A DNA stretch of 64,000 nucleotides, taken from the NCBI RefSeq assembly GCF_001720485.1, contig NZ_CP017114.1:1364001-1428000 (forward strand). The letters run 5' to 3'. How positions within the stretch are numbered: the first letter of the stretch is position 1; each line of letters begins with the position of its first letter. This DNA comes from Cobetia marina. Lineage in GTDB: Bacteria; Pseudomonadota; Gammaproteobacteria; Pseudomonadales; Halomonadaceae. This document shows, in pieces, positions 45,746 through 55,486 of this stretch. The position numbers and the translations under genes were made by a program. Below the pieces are notes generated by a model. That model was not told the DNA's origin. It was given only the letters and a program-made list of their open reading frames with translations, and made no database searches.

Positions 45746-47158
45746 TCACTTGCACAGCGTGTAGCAGGGCTCGTAGTCGCTGCCCGGCAGCTTCATGCGG
45801 CCCTGGGCCACGAAGGAGGTGAGCAGGGCGTCGAGACGCTCCATCAGCTCGGCTTCGGCGGTCAGGCGGAAGGGCCCATCGCGCTCGATCTCCTCGATGC
45901 CTTCCTTCTTGACGTTGCCGGCGACGATGCCCGAGAAGGCACGACGCAGGTTGGCGGCCAGCTCATGCACCGGCTGGTTGCGATGCAGCGCCAGGCTCGA
46001 CATGTTGGCGTGGGTCGGCGCGAAGGGCTGTTGGAAGTGCGGGGCGATATGCAGACGCCAGTTGTAGTAGAAGGCGTCGTGATGCTGACGACGGAACTCC
46101 GCGACGTCATCGATGCCGCCTCGCATGGTGCGCGCCACCTCGACCGGATTGTCGATGATGATGGTATAGCGCGAGCGCGCTTCCTCACCCAGCGTATAGG
46201 TGATGAACTCGTCGATCTGCTGGAAGTAGTCGGCGCTGGAGGCCGGGCCGGTGAAGATGACCGGGAACGGCAGGCCTTCGTTTTCCGGATGCAGCAGGAT
46301 ACCCAGCAGGTAGAGAATCTCTTCCGCGGTGCCCACGCCGCCCGGGAAGACGATGATGCCATGCGCGGTCCGCACGAAGGCCTCAAGGCGCTTCTCGATG
46401 TCCGGCATGATGATCAGTTCATTGACGATCGGGTTGGGTGACTCGGCGGCGATGATGCCCGGCTCCGAGATGCCCAGATAACGGCCCTGCTTGCGACGCT
46501 GCTTGGCATGCGCGACGTTGGCCCCCTTCATCGGGCCCTTCATCGCGCCGGGACCACAGCCGGTGCAGATGTCGAGTTCGCGCAGGCCGAGGTGATAGCC
46601 CACGTCCTTGGTGTACTCGTATTCCTCGCGATTGATCGAGTGGCCACCCCAGCAGGTGACGAGGCTCGGTTCACGCGAGGACTTCAGGGCACCGGCGTTG
46701 CGCAGGATATGGAACACCGCGTTGGTGGTGCCTTCGGTGGTGGAGAGATCGAAGCGGGGCGTGTTCTGGATCTCGTTGGCCACGTAGACGATATCGCGCA
46801 GCACGCTCGAGAGGTGCTCACGAATGCCGCGGATCATCTTGCCATCCACGAAGGCATCGCCCGGCGCATTGTCGAGCTTCAGACGGATGCCACGATCCTG
46901 CTGCAGCACCTCGATCTCGAAGTCCTTGTAGGCATTGAGCACCGAGACGCTGTCATCGGTCTGGCTGCCGCAGTTGAGCACCGCCAGCGCGCAGCGGCGC
47001 AGGATGTCATGCAGGCCATTGGAGGAGGTGTCGCGCAGGCGATTGACCTCATCCTGGGAGAGAACTTCCAGGCTGCCTTCCGGTGAGATGATGGTGGAGA
47101 CCAGCGTCGAGCTGGCATCGCGGGAGTAGGTGGTAGCTTCACTGGTGACAGAGTTCAT
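45746..47158 (-). CDS. ppnN: Pyrimidine/purine nucleotide 5'-monophosphate nucleosidase
   Basis: PpnN (YgdH, LOG family) hydrolyses nucleoside monophosphates to base and ribose 5-phosphate and in E. coli is activated by (p)ppGpp. The 470-residue protein (E. coli 454) has the central LOG domain with CTGCGPGAMKGPMKGA, the active PGGVGTAEEILYLLG motif and PFPVIFTGP, flanked by the N- and C-terminal regions specific to PpnN. ATG at 47158 precedes MNSVTSEATTYSRD. The gene for a YfcL-like protein lies 16 bp upstream on the same strand, suggesting one operon. Confidence 0.94.
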   Translation of the reverse strand: MNSVTSEATTYSRDASSTLVSTIISPEGSLEVLSQDEVNRLRDTSSNGLHDILRRCALAVLNCGSQTDDSVSVLNAYKDFEIEVLQQDRGIRLKLDNAPGDAFVDGKMIRGIREHLSSVLRDIVYVANEIQNTPRFDLSTTEGTTNAVFHILRNAGALKSSREPSLVTCWGGHSINREEYEYTKDVGYHLGLRELDICTGCGPGAMKGPMKGANVAHAKQRRKQGRYLGISEPGIIAAESPNPIVNELIIMPDIEKRLEAFVRTAHGIIVFPGGVGTAEEILYLLGILLHPENEGLPFPVIFTGPASSADYFQQIDEFITYTLGEEARSRYTIIIDNPVEVARTMRGGIDDVAEFRRQHHDAFYYNWRLHIAPHFQQPFAPTHANMSSLALHRNQPVHELAANLRRAFSGIVAGNVKKEGIEEIERDGPFRLTAEAELMERLDALLTSFVAQGRMKLPGSDYEPCYTLCK

Positions 47159-47174
47159 GACCGTCTTCCTTGTG

Positions 47175-47483
47175 TCAGGCGCCCACGGCTGACTGGGCGC
47201 GGTTCCGGGCTTCTGCCCAGAGTTCGGCGATGCGCTCGCGGTCGTCCACGCTCATGCCGTCCTGGGCAAAGGCGTGCTGCATCCACTCTTCGAAGGTGGC
47301 GTCAAAATCTTCCGCGACCACATCGGCGGCATCGTAATCGGCGTTCTCGAGAACCAGTTCCACCTGGGGAATCATGTATCCCAGCGGGAAGAGGTCGACT
47401 TCGGCGCATTCGCTTTCCATGGCGAGCAGTGCCTTGTGGATGGCTTCGCCGCGCGCGGCCAGTGGATCAAGCATCTGGAGCAT
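47175..47483 (-). CDS. YfcL-like protein
   Basis: A 102-residue acidic helical protein resembling YfcL, recognised by ECAEVDLFPLGYMIPQVELVL (E. coli has DELFASGYLRGHLTLA at the same place) and DDRERIAELWAEA near the end. Function is unknown. The start is taken at 47483; a second Met three codons later has better spacing to CGAG. Longer upstream frame is Arg/Pro/Gly-rich and unlikely to be coding. It lies directly before ppnN. Confidence 0.78.
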   Translation of the reverse strand: MLQMLDPLAARGEAIHKALLAMESECAEVDLFPLGYMIPQVELVLENADYDAADVVAEDFDATFEEWMQHAFAQDGMSVDDRERIAELWAEARNRAQSAVGA

Positions 47484-47767
47484 CTCGTGATTCGGGCCAG
47501 TCGCGAGGACTGGTCGGGGCAGAGGAAAGGCGCCGAGCCCTGCCGCGTCATTCGGGCATCGCCCACGAAAGACGCAGCCAGAGCGGCACCTGGCAATGAG
47601 GATGATGCTAACACGCGAGGGCGCCACGGCGCAGCGCTGCGCATGGCGGCTGGCTCTGGTAGAATCATGGGCTTTGCGGGTCGGTGGCCCTGTGCAGACA
47701 TTCAGGCAGCTATCGGCAACACGACGCGCCGAGTCGCGTCCCCCGTTCGTGAGTGGTCAGTGCCTCC

Positions 47768-48709
47768 ATGTTCAACGCCCAGTATTTTCGTACCTTCATC
47801 ACCCTGGTGGAGACCGGCAGCTTTACCCATACCGCGCGCAAGCTGGAAATGACCCAGCCCGGCGTCAGCCAGCATATCCGCAAGCTGGAGCAGTACCTGG
47901 GGCGCTCGCTGCTCAACCGTCAGGGACGCAAGTTCTCGCTCACCGCAGCGGGGCGTCGCTGTTACGACTACTCCGTCAAGCTGTTTGCCGAGCACACCCA
48001 GTTCATGCACTCGCTGGATGATGACTCGCCTGACAGCGGGGAATGCCGTGTGGCCAGCCCCTCAAGCGTCGGGCTGATGTTCTATCCGTTCACGCTCGGC
48101 TATCAGCAGCAGCATCCGGGGCTGACGGTCAGCTACAGCTTCGCCTTCAATTCCGAGATCGTGCAGGACGTGCTGGCGGGGCGCTTCGATCTTGGCATCG
48201 TCACCGAGCCAGTCAAGCATCCGGATCTCAACTTCGAGCTGTGGCATCAGGAGCCGCTGTGCCTGGTGGTGCCCGCCGACTTCGCCGGCAACAGTCTCAA
48301 TGAGCTGATGGCGCTGGGCTTCATGAATTACGCCGACGGCGTCAACAACGCCAGCGCCTTGCTGCGTGAGAACTTCGCTGGTGAATTCCGCTCGATGAGC
48401 CACTTCCCGCAGCAGGGTTTCACCAACGACATCGGCATGGTGCTGGATGCCGTGGCACGTGGCCTGGGCTTCACCGTCGTCTCGCGCACGGTGCTGGAGA
48501 CCTCCCCGTGGCAGCGCCAGGTGCGCGAGATGCCGCTCACCGAGGCCGTCTACGAGAACCTGTACATCGTCACGCGTGACAATGCCGAGGTGCCGCGTCG
48601 CTATGAGCAGCTGCTGGGCGAATTCCGCCTGCAGCGCCGCAACACGCTCTACGGCTACGCCGATGCCCCGGAAAGCTTCGACAACATGGACCTCGACGGC
48701 ATGGTGTAA
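47768..48709 (+). CDS. LysR-family transcriptional regulator
   Basis: A 313-residue LysR regulator with the winged helix at about 2-60 (FRTFITLVETGSFTHTARKLEMTQPGVSQHIRKLEQYLGRSLLNR) and the effector domain from about 85. ATG at 47768 gives the usual start MFNAQYFRTF. It is divergent from the YfcL-like/ppnN pair and precedes the acetyl-CoA hydrolase gene, which may be its target; a strong terminator between them means they are not one operon. A TAGAAT hexamer near 47660 could be its -10. Confidence 0.92.
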   Translation: MFNAQYFRTFITLVETGSFTHTARKLEMTQPGVSQHIRKLEQYLGRSLLNRQGRKFSLTAAGRRCYDYSVKLFAEHTQFMHSLDDDSPDSGECRVASPSSVGLMFYPFTLGYQQQHPGLTVSYSFAFNSEIVQDVLAGRFDLGIVTEPVKHPDLNFELWHQEPLCLVVPADFAGNSLNELMALGFMNYADGVNNASALLRENFAGEFRSMSHFPQQGFTNDIGMVLDAVARGLGFTVVSRTVLETSPWQRQVREMPLTEAVYENLYIVTRDNAEVPRRYEQLLGEFRLQRRNTLYGYADAPESFDNMDLDGMV

Positions 48710-48744
48710 CGCCTGCCATGACGTGACAGGGCTCTCCTCAAACT

Positions 48745-48800
48745 TGCCCCGGAAACACGAAGACCCGCTCCTGGAAGCGGGTCTTCGTGTTTCCGGGGCA
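48745..48800. terminator. Long hairpin terminator after lysR
   Basis: A perfect 25-bp stem (48745-48769 with 48776-48800) with a 6-nt loop, containing GAAGACCCGCT and its complement. It is the longest hairpin in the window. It lacks a pure T run after the stem. Confidence 0.75.
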
Positions 48801-48993
48801 GGGACAGGCCCGCGTCAGGGCGTCGCTTGGAGCGCACCGTCCTGTTTCAGTGCGCGACCCCGGCTTGCGACCAAGGCCTGATGCGACGCCGCCACGGCGC
48901 GTGGGATGCTGGATGACAGCCTGACCAGTGTCGTGAGGTGTTTGCGCGACTTGCTGCCTACCCCTTGTTCGTTGTCATCGAGGAACCCGTACC

Positions 48994-50685
48994 GTGTCTT
49001 CTTCCAAGTCCCGATTCGTTGATGCACCGCCTGCCGCGAGCGACGTGGCCGATGCCCAGTCCTTTCGCCAGTCGTTCTCGCTGCTGTCGCGCATGGAGGT
49101 GACGGAGCTTGACGAGGCGCTGCGTGGCGAGCTCGCCCGGCGCTGTCGCTGGCAGGGATGGGAGTCACGCCACATGAGCGCGAGCCAGGCCGCCGAGCTG
49201 ATTCGCGATGGCATGACGGTGGGCATGAGCGGCTTCACGCGGGCGGGGGAGGCCAAGGCCCTGCCGCTGGCGCTGGTGGAGAAGGCGCGCCGCGAGCCGT
49301 TCGCCATCACGCTGATGACCGGCGCCTCGCTGGGCAATGACCTGGACGGTCAGATGGCGGACGCCCACATGCTGGCGCGGCGCATGCCGTTCCAGGTCGA
49401 TCCGGTGCTGCGCCGTGCCATCAATGCCGGCGAAGTGATGTTCATGGATCAGCATCTCTCGGAGACGGTGGAGCTGCTGCGCAACCATCAGCTGAGTGAC
49501 ATGGACGTCGCGGTGGTCGAGGCCAGTGCCATCACCACCGACGGCGGCATCGTGCCGACCACCTCGGTGGGCAATTCGGCCAGCTACGCGATTCTGGCCG
49601 ACAAGGTGATCATCGAGCTCAATCTCGAGTCCCCGGCGGCACTCGAGGGACTGCACGATATCTACATTCCGCAGATGCGCCCCAGCCGTCAGCCGATCCC
49701 GGTGGTGGCGCCGGATTCGCGTATCGGCACGCCGTACATCCCCATCGATCCTGCCAGGATCGCCGCCATCGTGTTGACGCGTGGCAAGGACAGCCCCTCG
49801 ACCTGTACCCCGCCGGATGAGGATACCCGGCGGATGGCGGACCATCTGGTCGAACTGCTCAAGCAGGAGGTCACGCTGGGGCGTCTGACGCCTGCGTTGC
49901 TGCCGCTGCAGGCCGGGATCGGCAGCATGGCCAACGCGGTGATGAGCGGACTGAAGGAGGGGCCCTTCGAGCACCTCACCATGTACTCGGAGGTATTGCA
50001 GGACTCCACCTTCGATCTGCTGGATGCCGGCAAGCTCGACTTCGCCTCCGGCTCCTCCATCACCGTCACCGAGGAGCGCGGGCGCACCCTGTGGAAGGAC
50101 CTCGAGCGTTACCGTGACCGTCTGATCCTGCGTCCGCAGGAGCTGTCCAATCATCCGGGCATCGTGCGGCGTCTCGGCGTCATCGCCGTGAATACCGCGC
50201 TGGAATTCGACATCTACGGCAACGTCAACTCCACCCACGTGTGCGGCACGCGGATGATGAACGGTATCGGCGGCTCCGGGGACTTCGCGCGCAATGCCCA
50301 GCTCTCGGTGTTCATCACCAAGTCACTGGCCAAGGGCGGGGATATCTCGAGCGTGGTGCCCTTCGTCAGTCACGTGGATCACACCGAGCATGACGTGGAC
50401 ATTCTGGTGACCGAACACGGCCTGGCGGATCTGCGGGGGCTGGCACCGCGAGAACGTGCGGTACTGGTGATCGAGAACTGCGCCGACCCGCGCTATCGTC
50501 CCGCGCTGCGGGCCTACTTCGAGGAGGCCTGCCGGCGGGGCGGCCATACCCCGCATTGCCTGGAGCAGGCGCTCAGCTGGCATCGCGAGGTGGAAGTGCA
50601 CGGCAACATGCGCGCCCTGTGCACGCCTGAGCAACGCGGCGATATGCCGGCGAAGCAGGCAGGTGAGAAGGTCAGCGCCGGCTAG
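48994..50685 (+). CDS. Acetyl-CoA hydrolase/CoA-transferase family protein
   Basis: A 563-residue class I CoA-transferase-like enzyme, close to acetate/succinate:CoA transferases and the so-called acetyl-CoA hydrolases. Features: MTVGMSGFTRAGEAKALP, SVGNSASYAILADKVIIELN, the EVLQDSTFDLLD region with the expected thioester-forming Glu, and the CoA-loop NGIGGSGDF, then VDHTEHDVDILVTEHGLADLRGL. Transferase rather than simple hydrolase activity is likely for this branch. The first about 55 residues are an extra acidic N-terminal part. Start is GTG at 48994, with GAGGA upstream at slightly long spacing. Confidence 0.87.
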   Translation: MSSSKSRFVDAPPAASDVADAQSFRQSFSLLSRMEVTELDEALRGELARRCRWQGWESRHMSASQAAELIRDGMTVGMSGFTRAGEAKALPLALVEKARREPFAITLMTGASLGNDLDGQMADAHMLARRMPFQVDPVLRRAINAGEVMFMDQHLSETVELLRNHQLSDMDVAVVEASAITTDGGIVPTTSVGNSASYAILADKVIIELNLESPAALEGLHDIYIPQMRPSRQPIPVVAPDSRIGTPYIPIDPARIAAIVLTRGKDSPSTCTPPDEDTRRMADHLVELLKQEVTLGRLTPALLPLQAGIGSMANAVMSGLKEGPFEHLTMYSEVLQDSTFDLLDAGKLDFASGSSITVTEERGRTLWKDLERYRDRLILRPQELSNHPGIVRRLGVIAVNTALEFDIYGNVNSTHVCGTRMMNGIGGSGDFARNAQLSVFITKSLAKGGDISSVVPFVSHVDHTEHDVDILVTEHGLADLRGLAPRERAVLVIENCADPRYRPALRAYFEEACRRGGHTPHCLEQALSWHREVEVHGNMRALCTPEQRGDMPAKQAGEKVSAG

Positions 50686-50755
50686 CGCGGCGTTCAGGCC
50701 GCTCTCGCCATCGGGGCGGCCAGCCACCAGACGCCAGAAACCAGGGCGGCTCAGG

Positions 50756-50794
50756 CGACTGACTCAAGTGATTGACTCAAGCGACTGACTCAAG
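50756..50794. repeat. 13-bp tandem repeat, three units
   Basis: Three adjacent 13-bp units based on CGACTGACTCAAG start at 50756, 50769 and 50782, followed by a run of CAAGCGA/CGAGCGA pieces. Noncoding, after the CoA-transferase stop. Confidence 0.75.
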
Positions 50795-50830
50795 CGGCAA
50801 GCGACAAGCGACGAGCGACAGGAGGACGGA

Positions 50831-51160
50831 TCACTGATCCAGACCGTTTTCCTTGCGCTCGTCTTCGCATTCCGGGCTGCCCATCTCATAGTCACGGCAT
50901 AGCTGGGGGCGGCGATCATAGATGGTGCACATCAGCGTCTCGCGATCGACGGCGGCACACCAGCCATCATCGAGGCGGCGCATGACTTCGCCCCCCCACT
51001 CATCCTCGTCGATCAGATAGTCCGGCACGCCGGTATCGGTGAGCAGGATGACCTCAAGCCTGCAGCAGCAGGCCTGGCAGTTGCTGCAGGTGATCTCGGG
51101 ATTCACAGGTGTCGTATCGCCGGTAGCGAACGGCGATACGTCGGTAATCGGAATATTCAT
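50831..51160 (-). CDS. YkgJ-type Cys-cluster protein
   Basis: A 109-residue protein of the YkgJ/YeiW-like putative zinc- or iron-chelating cluster family: CSNCQACCCRLEVILL near the middle, WCAAVDRETLMCTIYDRRPQLCRDYEMG and a final CEDE. Eight or more cysteines are conserved in the family, whose role is unknown. ATG at 51160 is used; a GTG six codons upstream (51178) is also possible. Isolated gene upstream of nothing obviously related. Confidence 0.85.
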   Translation of the reverse strand: MNIPITDVSPFATGDTTPVNPEITCSNCQACCCRLEVILLTDTGVPDYLIDEDEWGGEVMRRLDDGWCAAVDRETLMCTIYDRRPQLCRDYEMGSPECEDERKENGLDQ

Positions 51161-51239
51161 CGGGTCAGGGTCAGCCACAGTGAGTCAGGTGCCATCATCG
51201 GCACGCTTCAGCCGGCAGTGAAACATACTCACGCACGGA

Positions 51240-53645
51240 TTACTTGTAGACCTTGTCGATCCCTTCCCAGTAGCCCTCGGGGTCCCGGTCATCGGTCATG
51301 TAATAGAGCTGGTAGCGACGATTGAGGCGTGCACCACCATCACGGGTCAGCGGTGCCCAGGCAAAGCCGGTACTGCCCTTGCTGGAGGTGGTGAAGAAGG
51401 CGTCCAGCGGAATGCTGACGTAGAGCCCCTTGTCGAAGCTGCCCTCGCCATAGTCATCGCCGGCATCGGTCATGGTCGCCCAGGCCCCGACGCTGACCCC
51501 GTTGGAGAAGCGGCGGGACAGATCCAGCGTCGCGCCGATATCGCCGGCCAGATAGCGCCCCACCGAGCCCTTGACCAGCACATCGTGCCAGCCGGACTGC
51601 CAGTAGGCGGTGGCATGGCCGGTGGTGACGGAATAGTCGCGCAGGCCGAACTGCTGATCGAATTCCCGCTGGCGGACGCGGTTGATATCCAGCCCCAGTG
51701 CCAGCGAGCTGTTCATCGGGCGATAGAGCACCTCGGCACCGACACCGGCATACATCATCTCGAGAATGCCGCCGTAGGCCTGGGCATACCAGTCACGCCC
51801 GAACTGATGAGTGCGGGTGTACTGCAGATTGGTGATGCCCAGATCGGTCTCCTTGACGTAATCCCCGACGTAGGTGCGCACGCGTGGCAGGTCGGAGTCG
51901 GCGATGTACTCGTAGTTCTCGTAGTTGTCGGCCAGCTGATAGGTGGCCACGCCGGAGAACCAGCCATTGCGATCGGTGCGCCACAGGGCATCCAGCTGCA
52001 GGTTGAGCTGGTAGAGATAGCCGTCCGGTCCGCCGAAGTTCTGTTTCAGGTTGGGCGAGAATCCCCAGTTGAAACCGGCGGGTTCCCTGTCCAGCAGCGT
52101 GGCGGCCTCCGCGCTGGCGTCGTCGTCAGGCGCGGGAGAGGCGGCGCGAGCGGTGATGGAATGCTCGTACTCGGCACCGAAACGTCTGTCGTTGGCGGCC
52201 GCGACGAAGGCCTCTCGCGGATGCTCATCCTCGCGCAGCGCCAGGCCGTTGCTGCTCAGGCGGTAGCGGAAGTGGGTGATCTCGGCGGGCAGGCGGTTGT
52301 GCAGTACGCGATTGGCGCGGCCTTCGGCCTGCAGGTCCTTGCGAAAGCGCGTGGCCTCCGCCTCGATGACCAAGGTCTCGCCCTCTACCCGCAGGCGGGA
52401 GACTTCAAGCCCCGTCTGGGCACGCAGCGTCGCGGCCAGTGCCTGCCAGTCGACGTCCTCCAGCCGTATCGGCGCTGGCGGGCTTGCGGCGGGCTCGCCC
52501 GTGGTGGCACTCGGGGAGGTCGGCAGCGTCAGCAGGCGGCCTTGAGGTGCAGCCTCGCCGCCGTCCAGCGAGGGCGTTGAGGCCGGCGTGGCACCGGCGG
52601 GACGTGGAGGGCGATCCGACGGGACTGTCTCGCTGTCCCCACGATTGACGGCATCCAGCGAGCGCACCCGGAAGGCTTCCGGGGTCTGGTCATGGCGGTA
52701 GCGCGAATGGTGACTGGGGGCGACATCTTCCGGGGTGCCGTCATCCTTGGCCTGAGCCAGCCCCGCCAGATTGGTGGACAGCGACAGGCCCAGCATGGCG
52801 GTGTTGCCGCGCTCCCAGCCGCCATGCAGCGACAGGTTGTCATTGACCTTGAACGTCGCGCCCAGATTGAACGGTGAATCCTGGTCTATCTCCACCGTCA
52901 GGGGCTCGTCGGAGTAGTCGTTGCCCTCGTATTCCAGCATCAGGGTCAGCGGGTCCCAGGGCGTCTGATATTCGATGCCACCGAAGACGGCCGGGCTGCC
53001 ACTGAACATGCTGCCCAGCTGGAAGTCGCCCCCGTTGTCGCTGGTGGTATCGCTGCGCGTCTCGAGGCTGCTTCTCACCAGCGCCAGAGGGTTGCTGAAG
53101 TCGCCCCGCGTGCCCAGATAGCCCCAGCCGAGCCCCAGACTGACATCAAGATCACCGTAGCGCTTGCTGGCCACCAGATATTCAGAGCTGAACAGCCCCG
53201 TACCACCGAGATCTCGCAGGCCCACCGCGAGTGCCGGGCGATAACGGTCCTCTTCCCAGAGCCGGAACTTGGTGTCGAAGGATTTATCCAGGTAGTCGCG
53301 GTCCGGGGCGGCCTCACCGTAGCTGACCGTTTCCACCGAGACATAGCGAAAGCCCAGCTCCATCCACTCGAAGGGGGCGGCGTTGACGCTGAAGCGCTTG
53401 TAGGGCTGGGTACGGCTGTAGGTGAAGCTCAGCTCGCCCTGTGGGGCGAAGCGTGCCGTGGGAGTCTGCATCAGCCCCACGCCGCCGAAATCACTCTGGG
53501 ATTCCCCAGTGGCGGCGTGGGCGATCTGGGCGCCGAGCAGGCCTCCTGCCATGCCGAGCGCCAGCCAGCCGGTGCGTGCCGGAGCAGGGCGCTGCTCGTC
53601 TCGGGGGCGCGTGGAGGGATGGGCTGGGCGAAAAGGACTCGACAT
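51240..53645 (-). CDS. gfcD: YjbH/GfcD-type outer-membrane exopolysaccharide protein
   Basis: An 801-residue predicted outer-membrane protein of the YjbH family, the last gene of the gfcABCD (yjbEFGH) operon linked to group 4 capsule or related exopolysaccharide. It has a signal peptide (about 26-45, ending IAHA), FGGVGLMQTPTARFAPQGELSFTYS typical of the family, many beta-strand stretches in both halves and a Pro/Ala-rich linker at about 335-400. The C-terminal half contains GFNWGFSPNLKQNFGGPDGYLYQL and VGRYLAGDIGATLDLSRRF. Two barrels are proposed for YjbH homologues. It follows gfcC by 99 bp. Confidence 0.9.
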   Translation of the reverse strand: MSSPFRPAHPSTRPRDEQRPAPARTGWLALGMAGGLLGAQIAHAATGESQSDFGGVGLMQTPTARFAPQGELSFTYSRTQPYKRFSVNAAPFEWMELGFRYVSVETVSYGEAAPDRDYLDKSFDTKFRLWEEDRYRPALAVGLRDLGGTGLFSSEYLVASKRYGDLDVSLGLGWGYLGTRGDFSNPLALVRSSLETRSDTTSDNGGDFQLGSMFSGSPAVFGGIEYQTPWDPLTLMLEYEGNDYSDEPLTVEIDQDSPFNLGATFKVNDNLSLHGGWERGNTAMLGLSLSTNLAGLAQAKDDGTPEDVAPSHHSRYRHDQTPEAFRVRSLDAVNRGDSETVPSDRPPRPAGATPASTPSLDGGEAAPQGRLLTLPTSPSATTGEPAASPPAPIRLEDVDWQALAATLRAQTGLEVSRLRVEGETLVIEAEATRFRKDLQAEGRANRVLHNRLPAEITHFRYRLSSNGLALREDEHPREAFVAAANDRRFGAEYEHSITARAASPAPDDDASAEAATLLDREPAGFNWGFSPNLKQNFGGPDGYLYQLNLQLDALWRTDRNGWFSGVATYQLADNYENYEYIADSDLPRVRTYVGDYVKETDLGITNLQYTRTHQFGRDWYAQAYGGILEMMYAGVGAEVLYRPMNSSLALGLDINRVRQREFDQQFGLRDYSVTTGHATAYWQSGWHDVLVKGSVGRYLAGDIGATLDLSRRFSNGVSVGAWATMTDAGDDYGEGSFDKGLYVSIPLDAFFTTSSKGSTGFAWAPLTRDGGARLNRRYQLYYMTDDRDPEGYWEGIDKVYK

Positions 53646-53744
53646 GGGCGTCTCGCATGCTCCCGCGCGACAGGCGCGTGAGCGTGAATGAGGGTATGGA
53701 GGATAGAAACATCGAGGCGATGCCGGCAGTGCCGGGAACGACCG

Positions 53745-54713
53745 CTAGCGGGCTGGCGCTTGCGGGTCAGTGCCTGACGTCCCGGGGGCTGTCGGCTCGT
53801 CGTCCGCTGACGGCAGCGAGGCGGCGTCCAGCTGCCAGCTGTGACAGTTCTCACCGGGCAGGCGGCTGGCCAGCCATTGCGGCAGCGCCTCGTTGACCCA
53901 TTGCTGCGCGGTATCGATACCGGGGGTATGGATCACCAGACTGGCTCCCGGCGCGACCGGCAGGTCGGCTGCGCCACGCGTGAGGCGATTCCAGCTGGCG
54001 ATGGGCCGCGTGAGCACCTGCCCCTGGGGGGTGACGAGGCTGGCTCGTGCCGCCTGGCCCAGCGAGTCGGCGGCGCGGCGCTCATCGATCAAGGCGTCCA
54101 GTGTCAGGCCGGGGCTCCACTGGCGCTGGTGCACGCCACTGGCGTCCAGAATCACCACGTCGCGGGGGGCCTGACAGGCGCCGATCACCATGCCGGGGGC
54201 GATGCGTATCGCCCCCGGGCCATCGCGCATGTCAGTGAGCGGATTCAGCTGGCCGGGCAGGCGTGCCAGCACGCTGCGTGGCTCACCCTGTTGACGGCCC
54301 TGATCGAGATAGCGCTGCCAGGCGTGCAACCCCTCGACATAGGCGGCCCGAGAGCTGCCCTCAGGTGCTCCCACCGCGTAGCGAGCCGCGATCAGTTCAA
54401 TCTCGGCGCTCAGGCGGTTGGCGGTCGCGGCCATCTGCCGGCGAATCAGCGGCGTGCTGACGAAGCTGTAGCGCCAGTCCAGCGCCATGCGGGTCTGATG
54501 GGAGGACCATTGCTGTTCCAGTACCTGACTGGCCAGTGGCGTGCTGGCGGCGCTGAAGGGCAGCGGCGTCTCGTTCGCCCGGGCGAGGGTCGGGGTCAGC
54601 AGGGCGGCCAGGCACACTCCCGTGGGCAGTGCGCGGGCGAGGGCGCGCAGCGGTCCCTCGACGCGGGCCGAATCGTGTACGGGGCGAGCAGAATCAGGTC
54701 GTGAAAAGCGCAT
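53745..54713 (-). CDS. gfcC: GfcC/YjbG-type periplasmic exopolysaccharide protein
   Basis: A 322-residue exported protein of the GfcC family, a periplasmic component with a beta-grasp-like domain resembling the Wza export domains. Signal peptide at about 26-50 (GVCLAALLTPTLARAN). The conserved core is the TPLIRRQMAATANRLSAEIELIAARYAVG, YVEGLHAWQRYLDQ and APGMVIGACQAPRDVVILDASGVHQ region. The start is ATG at 54713, sharing one base with the gfcB stop (TAATG); ATG at 54719 is the alternative. The Ser/Pro/Thr-rich C-terminus is local. Confidence 0.88.
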   Translation of the reverse strand: MRFSRPDSARPVHDSARVEGPLRALARALPTGVCLAALLTPTLARANETPLPFSAASTPLASQVLEQQWSSHQTRMALDWRYSFVSTPLIRRQMAATANRLSAEIELIAARYAVGAPEGSSRAAYVEGLHAWQRYLDQGRQQGEPRSVLARLPGQLNPLTDMRDGPGAIRIAPGMVIGACQAPRDVVILDASGVHQRQWSPGLTLDALIDERRAADSLGQAARASLVTPQGQVLTRPIASWNRLTRGAADLPVAPGASLVIHTPGIDTAQQWVNEALPQWLASRLPGENCHSWQLDAASLPSADDEPTAPGTSGTDPQAPAR

Positions 54714-55486
54714 TACCATGCCTTGGCGATCTCCCAGCCGAAGCGTGGCCCGTCCGGCCAGGCCGTCATGTCGGCGGCCCACACCCGAGTGGCATCGCGC
54801 CATATCTCGTTGGTGGTGGTGTGGCCATCGTCCCATGCCAGGGTCTCGGTGCAGTGTTGCAGCGACAGCTCGGCCAGTGGCAGCGCGTGTGGCGCGGCGG
54901 CCTCACAGCGCAGATGTGCATCGGCTTCATGCACCTGCATCACCGGCACGTCATCTTGATGCTGACTGCCGGAGGAAGCGGCATCTGCCCGCTCCAGCCG
55001 GCGAGGATAGGGGCTCAGGGCGCTGACACTGACGCGATAGCGGCTGTCGTCAGCCATCAGCCAGGCCGGACGCGCCAAGGCGCGCCCGGTAGTGCTTTGC
55101 TCATGCCTGTCCGCGATGTCTCGCGTGAAGCCGGATGTCGCGGACAGTACGCCGTCGCGCAGTTCGATGATGCCGCGGTCCTGGCTCTCGAAACGCGCGA
55201 TGCGTCCCTCATCCTCGAGCGTGGCCAACACGACCAGTGCCGTGTTGTTGCCATGCAGGAACTTGAGGGAGGCGTAGGGCAGTTCACTGGCGCGCGCCGC
55301 CTCGAAGTCATCCTTGCCGAAGGCATCGCCCACCGAACTGGCCACTATCTGGGCACAGCCGCTCACTGACACGGCACAGGCAGTGATGCCCAGCAGCGTC
55401 AGCGAGCGCCGGATGCCTGGAAGGTGCCTGGCTGGCGATTGGCGATGATTCGCGCCTGAACGACGCGATGCGGAGCGCGACGTCAT
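54713..55486 (-). CDS. gfcB: GfcB/YjbF-type lipoprotein
   Basis: A 257-residue YjbF/GfcB-family lipoprotein, outer-membrane-anchored partner of GfcD. The N-terminal basic stretch is long, followed by a hydrophobic segment and lipobox VSVSGC (about Cys45). Family motifs include LPYASLKFLHGNNTALVVLA and DRGIIELRDGVLSATSGFTRDI. The ATG shares one base with the gfcA stop (TGATG), and the stop shares one base with the gfcC start, so gfcABC are translationally linked. Confidence 0.9.
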   Translation of the reverse strand: MTSRSASRRSGANHRQSPARHLPGIRRSLTLLGITACAVSVSGCAQIVASSVGDAFGKDDFEAARASELPYASLKFLHGNNTALVVLATLEDEGRIARFESQDRGIIELRDGVLSATSGFTRDIADRHEQSTTGRALARPAWLMADDSRYRVSVSALSPYPRRLERADAASSGSQHQDDVPVMQVHEADAHLRCEAAAPHALPLAELSLQHCTETLAWDDGHTTTNEIWRDATRVWAADMTAWPDGPRFGWEIAKAW

